This document shows positions 1 through 5,615 of a stretch of DNA of 12,897 nt, one piece after another; the stretch's first letter is position 1, and every line of letters starts with the position of its first letter. Source of the DNA: an uncultured Ruminococcus sp. (lineage in GTDB: Bacteria > Bacillota > Clostridia > Oscillospirales > Acutalibacteraceae); contig CACXDV010000290.1 of NCBI GenBank assembly GCA_902766585.1, forward strand, positions 1 through 12,897. Reading direction: 5' to 3'. The notes beneath the pieces were generated by a model. It was not told the origin of the DNA and searched no databases. It saw only the letters and a list, made by a program, of their open reading frames with translations. A program made the translations under genes and the position numbers.

Positions 1-31
1 AAAAATCTATTAAAATGTAATTGTATAGGCT

Positions 32-66
32 TGTCCGCGGAGCGGACAGTCCGGAACAGTTTTTTT
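32..66 (+). terminator. Possible hairpin/terminator of an upstream gene
   Basis: A perfect 7-bp stem pairs TGTCCGC (32-38) with GCGGACA (42-48) around a 3-nt loop. A run of seven T follows at 60-66, but about 11 nt after the stem. The left arm can also pair imperfectly with CGGAACA (52-58), which would bring the stem directly against the T run. It probably ends transcription from a gene left of the window, but it could also lie in the leader of the gene starting at 100. I saw no c-di-GMP riboswitch core in these 99 bases. Confidence 0.4.
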
Positions 67-99
67 GCGCTGATTATATTTTGAAAAAAGGGCTGAAGC

Positions 100-765
100 A
101 TGACTATATACATTTGCAGTATAGCAATAACAGGACTGCTGATGATAGCGATGATAATGCACGTCCTGTCATATTCCGGATTTGATAAAACACAAAAGAC
201 CTGGTTCACTCTCACATTCCTTTCAATAATAATATGCTCGGATGCGGAGCTTGCAGTTCACTGCGGATATTATGATATTGCGTTTGCCGGACTTCTCACG
301 GTAGTAACGGTAATACAGTTCAGCATTTCACCTCTGCTTGCGGTACTGTTTTCAGGTACGCTCGGTCTGCACCGGCAGTCAAGGATAGCAAGTCTGTTTT
401 TTATTCCGAGCCTGCTTATTGAAGTACTGTGCGCCCCTTTCGGACTGATTTTTTATTTCAGCGACAAAGGATATTCACGAGGGGAATATTTCGTTATTTA
501 TGAAATATTGTATATCATAAGTCTGCTTTATCTTGCTGTAAGTCTTATCATAGTGGGTAAAAAATTCAATCACAGGGATACCCTGACTATTATAATGGTA
601 GTAGTAGTTCTGCTCGGCGGAATAATCCCCATGACGCTTTACAAGATAAATATTACCTATGTATCTATCGGTATAAGCGCTTGCCTTTGCTATATATACT
701 ACAATGACCTCATACAGCATGATACAAAGGAGCAGCTTGTCACGAATCAGAGGAAAATATCGTAA
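100..765 (+). CDS. 7TM membrane sensor half of a split HD-GYP protein
   Basis: This is a 221-aa, very hydrophobic protein with about seven predicted membrane spans, roughly at residues 1-23, 34-53, 60-86, 97-120, 129-153, 162-181 and 183-201. A short polar cytoplasmic tail follows, ending NQRKIS. The ATG at 100 has AAGGG (88-92) seven bases upstream. No soluble output domain is present. The frame continues without a shift into the HD-GYP domain after a single TAA (763-765). Multi-span N-termini with a tail of this kind commonly precede HD-GYP or GGDEF domains in ruminococcal signalling proteins, so I infer that this is the sensor half of what was one 424-residue protein. It may now be a stand-alone membrane protein, the N-terminal part of a pseudogene, or one half of a coupled two-gene unit. 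No ligand-binding motif is recognisable. Confidence 0.75.
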   Translation: MTIYICSIAITGLLMIAMIMHVLSYSGFDKTQKTWFTLTFLSIIICSDAELAVHCGYYDIAFAGLLTVVTVIQFSISPLLAVLFSGTLGLHRQSRIASLFFIPSLLIEVLCAPFGLIFYFSDKGYSRGEYFVIYEILYIISLLYLAVSLIIVGKKFNHRDTLTIIMVVVVLLGGIIPMTLYKINITYVSIGISACLCYIYYNDLIQHDTKEQLVTNQRKIS

Positions 766-1374
766 ATGCAGACGCATATGATATCAGGCTTGTCGAGCCT
801 TATCGAGAACCGTGATACCGAAACGGGAGAGCACGTTGCCCGTACCAGCAGATATGTCAGGACGCTTGCTGAAAATGCCGTTAAGGACGGTGTTTATTCG
901 GATATCATAGATGAGCATTACATTGAGCTTTTGTATTCGCTTGCTCCGCTGCATGATGTAGGAAAGATAGTGGTTTCCGATAAGATACTGAAAAAGCCGG
1001 GAAAGCTTACTCCGGAGGAATTTGACGAAATGAAAAAACACGCAGCTGCCGGAGGGAAGGTTGTCCGTCAGATACTTGAGGGTATTACGGATGAAGAATA
1101 TACGTCGTTTGCATCGGATATTGCGACCTATCACCACGAAAAATGGAACGGCAGCGGCTATCCCGAACATCTTTCGGGGGAGAATATTCCGCTTTCCGCA
1201 AGGATAATGGCAATAGCGGATGTTTATGACGCGCTTATCTCCGAGCGCTGCTATAAAAAGGCAATGCCGCGTGAGAAGGCTGTCAATATAATAAAAGAGG
1301 AATCAGGTTCGCATTTTGATCCTAAGCTCGTGGAGGTTTTCCTTCGCCACAAGGACGAATTTCTGCCTAACTGA
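766..1374 (+). CDS. HD-GYP domain cyclic-di-GMP phosphodiesterase (cytoplasmic half)
   Basis: This 202-aa protein is a complete HD-GYP domain, the family that hydrolyses cyclic di-GMP to pGpG or GMP. Visible metal-site motifs are GEH (H23), the HD pair in LHDVGK (H63-D64), MKKH (H92), HHE (123-125) and the signature GYP (131-133) in HHEKWNGSGYP. IMAIADVYDAL (147-157) and HFDPKLV follow, as in intact family members. Nothing essential is missing, so selection may still act on it. The first codon is an ATG directly after the TAA of the upstream membrane segment, in the same frame. AGAGGA (749-754) lies 11 bases before it, so reinitiation or independent translation is possible. The natural full-length form was probably a membrane-anchored 7TM-HD-GYP protein. 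If translated alone, this product would be soluble and cut off from its sensor. It ends at a convergent terminator. Confidence 0.88.
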   Translation: MQTHMISGLSSLIENRDTETGEHVARTSRYVRTLAENAVKDGVYSDIIDEHYIELLYSLAPLHDVGKIVVSDKILKKPGKLTPEEFDEMKKHAAAGGKVVRQILEGITDEEYTSFASDIATYHHEKWNGSGYPEHLSGENIPLSARIMAIADVYDALISERCYKKAMPREKAVNIIKEESGSHFDPKLVEVFLRHKDEFLPN

Positions 1375-1651
1375 AAAGAAGCAGCCGTTTTTGCGCGGCT
1401 GCTTTCTTGATTAAGGTATTTATAAAGAACAGTGAGCTTAACATCAGACCGATACCTACCCGGAGAAAAACCGTTTTTACGATTTTTCCGGCATTATCAT
1501 CTGAAACTGTTTTGCCTGCCGCATCGGTGAATTCTATTACCGGATGCCAATTGCTACAGCGCGGATCAAAGCCCTTTTTTATGCTTGATGTGATACCTAA
1601 AAAGCCAAATACAAGCATGACTATCATTATTGCAGAATCCTATTCGCTCAT
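1367..1651 (-). pseudogene. Small membrane protein remnant (DUF3592-like?), nonsense at codon 4
   Basis: On the minus strand an ATG at 1651-1649 is preceded by AGGG (1662-1659) with an ideal 7-nt gap. The frame reads M-S-E, then TAG (1642-1640), then 90 further open codons to a stop at 1369-1367. After the stop the frame shows a hydrophobic stretch (IMIVMLVFGFLGI), a basic patch (SSIKKGF), HPVIEFTDAAGKTV, and a second hydrophobic stretch (FLRVGIGLMLSSLFFI). Two membrane spans flanking a soluble segment with a HPVxEF/GK motif resemble the DUF3592 family, but the soluble part looks shorter than I would expect, so this is a weak assignment. An internal ATG at 1627 could restart translation but has a poor ribosome binding site. 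The 3' end runs through the terminator hairpin, suggesting that the original stop was lost. TTGACA on the minus strand (1698-1693) is a possible -35, but its spacing to GATAAT (1677-1672) is only 15 nt. Confidence 0.45.
1379..1408. terminator. Convergent (bidirectional) terminator after the HD-GYP gene
   Basis: A 9-bp perfect stem pairs AAGCAGCCG (1379-1387) with CGGCTGCTT (1396-1404) around an 8-nt loop. TTTCTT follows on the plus strand and an A-rich flank precedes it, giving a T-rich tail on the minus strand. It lies between convergent reading frames and inside the 3' end of the minus-strand ORF. Confidence 0.8.
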
Positions 1652-1811
1652 TATTTTTCCCTGCATTTTTAATTATCATTTATTGGATATGTTGTCAAAT
1701 TATGGTTTCATATTTTTGGCAAACTGATACTATAATGACATATATTATATAAGTCTGCTGTGCAAATGGCTGTACGGTACCGTTTTTTATTATTTTTAAG
1801 CAGCAAAACAA

Positions 1812-1834
1812 TCAAGATTATATAAAAATCTTGA
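1812..1834. promoter_or_regulatory. Operator-like inverted repeat over the rny -35 box
   Basis: The perfect 8-bp arms TCAAGATT (1812-1819) and AATCTTGA (1827-1834) are separated by 7 bases. The right arm includes the first four bases of the TTGACA -35 hexamer, so a dimeric regulator bound here would block or reshape promoter access. No cognate regulator gene is in the window. The arms are AT-rich, so chance is possible. Confidence 0.35.
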
Positions 1835-1860
1835 CAAAAACACTGTTTACGTTGTACAAT
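1831..1860 (+). promoter_or_regulatory. Sigma-A promoter for rny
   Basis: A consensus -35 TTGACA (1831-1836) is followed after 18 bases by TACAAT (1855-1860), one mismatch from TATAAT. Transcription would start near 1867, giving a leader of about 320 nt before the rny start codon. No gene lies between, so rny is the natural target. Confidence 0.75.
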
Positions 1861-1865
1861 ATACT

Positions 1866-2174
1866 CAGACGATTTTTCGTCGGTCTGATGACATTATCAA
1901 CTCGATTATGCCGTTTGCATGATTCTTATATTTTTATGATAGAATATCGGCGGACTGCTGTCAGAGAGCGGTCGGTTTGTATTGTCTTTTTATTTGTTCC
2001 CCCGATAATTTCGGATAAACCGCAGCTTTGCGGTGAAAATAATAAAAATAAAATATAATTTGCCACTGCCGTCCCGGGGCATCTGTGCCTATGCGGGACA
2101 GGCATTTGCAGGCGGCGCCTTTGAGCTGATTTGCAGATCATTAAACTGAAATCAAGAATGAAAGTAATCAACTT
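1866..2174 (+). other. Long structured 5' leader upstream of rny, no gene seen
   Basis: This noncoding stretch of about 310 nt contains several hairpins: GACGA/TCGTC around TTTT (1868-1881), ACCGCA/TGCGGT around GCTT (2019-2034), and a longer stem at 2067-2104. In the last, TGCC-GTCCCG pairs with CGGGAC-A-GGCA with one bulged A, and an inner GGCA/TGCC helix caps it. The octamer ATTTGCAG occurs at 2104-2111 and 2129-2136. The last 100 bases are clearly more GC-rich than the AT-rich flank. I recognise no known riboswitch or RNA family. It may be an autoregulatory leader for RNase Y or a small RNA in front of it. Confidence 0.45.
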
Positions 2175-2190
2175 AGGAGGTGTCAAATCA

Positions 2191-3744
2191 ATGAATCCGG
2201 TTCTGGCAATCATATTGATTGTTGTGATCGCCGCTGCAGCGGGAGTAGGTGCATTTTTTGCGGGCATCAACTACCGTAAGAAAATCGGCGAGGAAAAGAT
2301 CGGTTCGGCAGAACAGGAAGCTAAAAGAATTCTGGAGGACGCACAGCGTTCGGCTGAGGCTGCTCAGAAGGAAGCGCTTATCACCGGTAAGGATGAGGCT
2401 CATAAGCTTCTGAGCGATGCTGAAAAGGAAATTTCCGAAAGACGCAAGGATATCCAGCGTCAGGAAAGACGTATCCAGCAGAAAGAGGAAACGGTTGAGA
2501 AGAAGCTGGATAGTCTTGAGAAAAAGGAAGAAGCTATCGCACAGAAAAACAAGGCTGCTGAAGCAAGACTTGAAGAAGCAGAGCAGATCAAGCAGCAGGA
2601 ATTTGCAATGCTTGAGAAGATCTCAGGTCTTACCGCCGAACAGGCAAAAGCAATTATTATCAATGACCTCGATAATCAGCTTACACATGAAAAGGCTGTA
2701 AAGATCATTGAGTTTGAACAGAAAACACGCGATGAAGCAGAAAAGACAGCAAGAGAGATAATTTCCCTTGCTATCCAGAGAGTTGCTGCTGATCATGTAA
2801 GTGAATCGACAGTATCGGTCGTACCGCTGCCCGGTGACGAAATGAAGGGCAGAATCATAGGCCGTGAAGGAAGAAATATCCGTGCCATTGAAACTATTAC
2901 AGGCGTGGATCTTATTATTGATGATACACCCGAGGCTATCACCCTTTCCTGCTTTGAGCCGGTAAAGAGAGAAATAGCAAGGGTACTTTTGGAAAAGCTT
3001 ATCTCCGACGGAAGAATACATCCTGCGCGTATCGAGGAAATGTATGAAAAGTCACGCCGTGAGGTAGAGGCTATGATCAGATCAGAGGGTGAAAGGGCTA
3101 TCATCGAAGCCGGTGTCAATAACATTCATCCTGAGCTGGTTAAGCTTCTCGGAAGGCTTCATTTCCGTACAAGCTACGGACAGAATGTGCTTGATCATTC
3201 CCTTGAGGTCGCTTATATCAGCGGCATGATGGCATCCGAGCTCGGACTTGAACCGACTATGGCAAGAAGAGCAGGTCTTCTCCATGATATCGGCAAGGCT
3301 CTCGACCATGAGATCGAAGGCTCGCATATCGAGATCGGTGTTGACGTTGCAAGGAAATATAAGGAAAGCGAAATTGTTGTTCACGCTATACACGCTCACC
3401 ACGGCGATGTTGAAGCAAAGACTATAATTGCCTGTCTTGTTCAGGCAGCAGATGCAATTTCTGCTGCACGTCCGGGTGCAAGAAGAGAGAATATCGAAAA
3501 CTACATCAAGCGTCTTGAAAAGCTTGAAGAGGTCGCTTCCTCATTCGAGGGTGTTGAAAGAAGCTATGCTATACAGGCAGGCCGTGAGGTCCGCATCATA
3601 GTTAAGCCTGAGATGATCAAGGATGACGACATGGTTCTTCTCGCAAGAAATATCTGTAAGAAGATCGAAGAGGAGATCGAATTCCCAGGTCAGATAAAGG
3701 TAAATATCATCCGCGAAAGCAGAGCTGTAGAATACGCAAAATGA
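2191..3744 (+). CDS. rny: Ribonuclease Y (membrane-anchored endoribonuclease)
   Basis: RNase Y starts bulk mRNA decay and processing in Firmicutes by endonucleolytic cleavage at the inner membrane face. The ATG at 2191 is chosen because AGGAGGTG (2175-2182) sits 8 bases before it; an upstream in-frame ATG at 2131 lacks such a site and adds 20 residues ahead of the membrane anchor. The 517-aa product matches the family length (about 520). Its order is an N-terminal membrane span (about 4-25), a long charged coiled coil (about 30-165), a KH domain with GREGRN (224-229), and an HD domain with HDIGKA (H365-D366), HAHHGD (401-406) and D421 in QAADAIS. All key residues are present. It appears to be a single-gene unit with its own sigma-A promoter, a long leader and a strong terminator. 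Confidence 0.97.
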   Translation: MNPVLAIILIVVIAAAAGVGAFFAGINYRKKIGEEKIGSAEQEAKRILEDAQRSAEAAQKEALITGKDEAHKLLSDAEKEISERRKDIQRQERRIQQKEETVEKKLDSLEKKEEAIAQKNKAAEARLEEAEQIKQQEFAMLEKISGLTAEQAKAIIINDLDNQLTHEKAVKIIEFEQKTRDEAEKTAREIISLAIQRVAADHVSESTVSVVPLPGDEMKGRIIGREGRNIRAIETITGVDLIIDDTPEAITLSCFEPVKREIARVLLEKLISDGRIHPARIEEMYEKSRREVEAMIRSEGERAIIEAGVNNIHPELVKLLGRLHFRTSYGQNVLDHSLEVAYISGMMASELGLEPTMARRAGLLHDIGKALDHEIEGSHIEIGVDVARKYKESEIVVHAIHAHHGDVEAKTIIACLVQAADAISAARPGARRENIENYIKRLEKLEEVASSFEGVERSYAIQAGREVRIIVKPEMIKDDDMVLLARNICKKIEEEIEFPGQIKVNIIRESRAVEYAK

Positions 3745-3750
3745 TTATTC

Positions 3751-3784
3751 GGGACATCCTTTATATTCAGAGGATGTCCCTTTT
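3751..3784 (+). terminator. Terminator of rny
   Basis: The 9-bp perfect stem GGGACATCC (3751-3759) / GGATGTCCC (3772-3780) has a 12-nt loop and is followed by TTTT. It starts 7 bases after the rny stop codon. Confidence 0.9.
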
Positions 3785-3903
3785 CAGATATGAAATATTT
3801 AATTGATTATAATTCTTTATTGCAATTAAAAATAATGCGGGTGCATTTATTATATTATAAAGTAAAAGCAGAAATTATCATATTCCGAAGGGAGAGATTC
3901 AAA

Positions 3904-5343
3904 TTGAAACGAAGAAATGTTATTATGAAGCTGACCGCGGCAGTACTTGCGCTCACCCTTGTTTCGGGAGGAGCAGTATCCGGAGCTGTATTTGCGGCAG
4001 GAAATGAGACAGAGATCATTACAGATGACGGCTATGCGCTTTACGGAAGCTACAAGTATTACTATAACAGTGACAATACAGTATGCATACACAGCTATAC
4101 AGGCACCGCCACAGAAATTACCCTTCCGAAGGCTATCAATAACAAGACTGTTACTTCTATGGATGCCGGAGCTTTAAGCAATCTCACAGCTTTGAAAAAG
4201 GTCACTGTTCCCGACAGCTTTAAGTCGATAAGCAGAGAGGCATTCAAGGGCTGCACGGCGCTTACTGCTGTCAATATAGGAAGCGGAGTGGCTTCAATAG
4301 GAGCTGACGCATTTAAAAACTGCATATCCATGAAGGAAATAACGATACCAAGGACTGTTACATCAATAGATGACGGTGCAGGTATCGGCATAGCATCAGG
4401 CTCGCCGATAAGCGGGTTTATTGTATACGGCTATGACGGAACAGCAGCTCAGTCCTATGCTGAAAAAAAGGGACTGACATTTGTTTCGCTCAATACTCCG
4501 CTTAAAAATACTTCATCTATAAGCAAAACCAATGCAAAGCCTTATGAGACCGTTACTCTTTACGGCTCGGCCGAAGGAGGAAGCGAGGAATATACCTATG
4601 CATTCCTTTATAAGCCGACAAGCTCAAGCTCATGGAAGGTAAAGGGTACTAAATTCGGTACAGCCTCCACAGCAACGCTTACACTCGGTACTGCCGGAAC
4701 CTACGATATCCTTATCAGCGTTAAGGACAGCAGCGGAAAAACAGAAGCAAAAAGATTTACCCTTACTATCGAAAAAACAGCAGAGTTTGTTAATACCTCA
4801 ACAATAAGCGCAACCAATGTCAACACGGGCAAAAAAATCACCCTGACAGGCAGCGCAAAGGGAGGTGCTGCGCCCTACACCTATACCTATCAGTATATGA
4901 AGCCCGATAAGACCAAATGGACAACACTCGGAGACAAATACGGAACAGCCGGATCTGTCACCTTCAATACAAAGATACCAGGAACCTACAAGGCTCGTGT
5001 GCTTGCAAAGAACAGCAACGGAACTGTTAAGATCTCATCATTTACCGTGACTGCGAAAGGCACACTCCTTGAGAACAAATCCACTATTAGCTCTGCCTCC
5101 GTAAAGAAGGGCAGCACTGTTACTCTTAGGGGCGCATATTCGGGCGGAACTGCTCCTTACTATTTCACTTATCAGTACAAGATGCCGGGCAGCACAAAGT
5201 GGAATGTTATCGGCAAGTATAATACCACCTCTCAGACTGCTTCCTGTACTGTGAACGTAACAGGAACTTATGAAATGAGAGTGCTGATAAAGGATTCAAC
5301 CGACTACGTTGCCTCCAAAACCTTCAAAGTCACGGTCTCATAA
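3904..5343 (+). CDS. Secreted BspA-type leucine-rich repeat protein with three tandem beta repeats
   Basis: This 479-aa exported protein probably has a binding or adhesion role; no enzyme motif is seen. The TTG at 3904 is chosen because AAGGGAG (3888-3894) lies 9 bases before it and translation from there gives a textbook signal peptide. That peptide has a KRR n-region, a hydrophobic core at about 8-29 and likely cleavage after AVFA (residues 28-31). Residues about 75-185 carry BspA/LRR_5-type leucine-rich repeats (LKKVTVPDSFKSISREAFKG, then VNIGSGVASIGADAFKNC), capped by a YGYDGTAAQSYAEKKG segment. Three repeats of about 90 residues begin near 200, 294 and 388. Each opens NxSxIS and continues with a (V/I)TLxGxxxGG, YxYxYxY and GTYxxxV pattern, resembling Y_Y_Y/Ig-like beta-sandwich modules of gut Clostridia. 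I see no LPXTG, dockerin or C-terminal membrane anchor, so attachment would be non-covalent or absent. It appears monocistronic. Confidence 0.85.
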   Translation: MKRRNVIMKLTAAVLALTLVSGGAVSGAVFAAGNETEIITDDGYALYGSYKYYYNSDNTVCIHSYTGTATEITLPKAINNKTVTSMDAGALSNLTALKKVTVPDSFKSISREAFKGCTALTAVNIGSGVASIGADAFKNCISMKEITIPRTVTSIDDGAGIGIASGSPISGFIVYGYDGTAAQSYAEKKGLTFVSLNTPLKNTSSISKTNAKPYETVTLYGSAEGGSEEYTYAFLYKPTSSSSWKVKGTKFGTASTATLTLGTAGTYDILISVKDSSGKTEAKRFTLTIEKTAEFVNTSTISATNVNTGKKITLTGSAKGGAAPYTYTYQYMKPDKTKWTTLGDKYGTAGSVTFNTKIPGTYKARVLAKNSNGTVKISSFTVTAKGTLLENKSTISSASVKKGSTVTLRGAYSGGTAPYYFTYQYKMPGSTKWNVIGKYNTTSQTASCTVNVTGTYEMRVLIKDSTDYVASKTFKVTVS

Positions 5344-5378
5344 CAATGTACAATGTTCAATGTGCAATGTACAATTGT
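5344..5378. repeat. Five tandem 7-bp units, consensus CAATGTA
   Basis: Directly after the TAA stop of the preceding gene come CAATGTA, CAATGTT, CAATGTG, CAATGTA and the degenerate CAATTGT, in perfect 7-bp phase. Two further copies in the opposite orientation (TACATTG twice) lie at 5508-5521. Confidence 0.9.
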
Positions 5379-5461
5379 GGTTATTCTGATTCGTTTTGAT
5401 GCTTCAATTTTACGGGAATAATCGGTACTATAAAACAACAATTTTTAATTCAAAACATAAA

Positions 5462-5508
5462 CGGCTGTTATAACATCAATTAAAGTGTTATAGCAGCCGA
5501 TTTAATTT
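5462..5508. terminator. Bidirectional terminator between the LRR gene and the SEDS operon
   Basis: A 14-bp stem with one G-T wobble pairs 5462-5475 (CGGCTGTTATAACA) with 5486-5499 (TGTTATAGCAGCCG) around a 10-nt loop. ATTTAATTT follows on the plus strand, and a T-rich tail is also present on the minus strand. Confidence 0.85.
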
Positions 5509-5554
5509 ACATTGTACATTGAATCGAATATTTTACAATTTTGGTATAGCTTTT

Positions 5555-5585
5555 TTGATTGGAAAATGGTATATTATTGTATAAT
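5555..5585 (+). promoter_or_regulatory. Promoter of the FHA-SEDS / PBP operon
   Basis: A perfect -10 TATAAT (5580-5585) lies 19 bases after TTGATT (5555-5560). The start of transcription would be near 5592, about 24 nt before the TTG start codon. The 19-nt spacer is longer than ideal, so the -35 assignment is tentative. Confidence 0.55.
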
Positions 5586-5615
5586 ATGAATTCAGGAAAA
5601 ACGGAGGGGATAAAA

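Larger units (their letters stand above)
100..1374 (+). pseudogene. Whole 7TM-HD-GYP locus interrupted by one in-frame TAA
   Basis: Positions 100-762 and 766-1371 share one frame, and only codon 222 (TAA, 763-765) interrupts it. From memory of the family, the linker at this point carries a glutamine or similar residue before MQTHMISGL, so a CAA-to-TAA transition would explain it. The alternatives are an expressed split gene, stop readthrough, or a sequencing error. Both halves otherwise look intact, with no frameshift or further stop, which argues for a recent or tolerated change. Confidence 0.6.
5344..5521. repeat. Intergenic element with 13-bp inverted ends, possibly MITE-like
   Basis: The outer ends CAATGTACAATGT (5344-5356) and ACATTGTACATTG (5509-5521) are perfect inverted repeats bounding 178 bp with no ORF. 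Near its right end it contains a strong bidirectional terminator hairpin. This suggests either a dispersed intergenic repeat that supplies a terminator, or a locally grown repeat that folds into one long stem at the mRNA end. No transposase is present. The clear target-site duplication expected of a MITE is not visible. Confidence 0.55.

Noticed and set aside
1..99. c-di-GMP riboswitch upstream of the HD-GYP locus
   Set aside because: I looked for the GEMM core pattern and found none in the visible 99 bases. Only a simple hairpin with a T run is present.
1407..1727. Plus-strand ORF of 106 codons
   Set aside because: No ribosome binding site, begins inside the terminator region, and lies antisense to the minus-strand membrane-protein frame, whose start context and hydrophobicity are more gene-like.
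1774..1788. Palindrome ACGGTACCGT followed by a T run, terminator-like
   Set aside because: A fully palindromic 10-mer leaves no loop for a stable hairpin. No gene on the plus strand ends nearby.
1915..1940. Second promoter (TTGCAT ... TATGAT) in the rny leader
   Set aside because: The spacer is only 14 bases, too short for sigma-A.
1831..2058. Plus-strand ORF of 75 codons in the rny leader
   Set aside because: Its start codon overlaps the -35 box of the rny promoter, it has no ribosome binding site, and its composition does not look like a protein.
2131..2190. Upstream ATG extension of RNase Y
   Set aside because: No ribosome binding site before 2131, while AGGAGGTG is correctly placed for 2191, and the extension would put charged residues before the membrane anchor.
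3082..3402. Minus-strand ORFs inside rny and similar antisense frames in the HSP90-like and SEDS genes
   Set aside because: They are shadows of strongly supported genes, with no ribosome binding sites and no recognisable protein features.
5344..5378. Tandem 7-bp repeats as a CRISPR array
   Set aside because: The units are 7 bp with no spacers, and there are no cas genes.
5559..5615. Upstream ATG extension of the FHA-SEDS gene
   Set aside because: It falls between the -35 and -10 boxes, so it would not be in the transcript. GGAGG serves the TTG at 5616.
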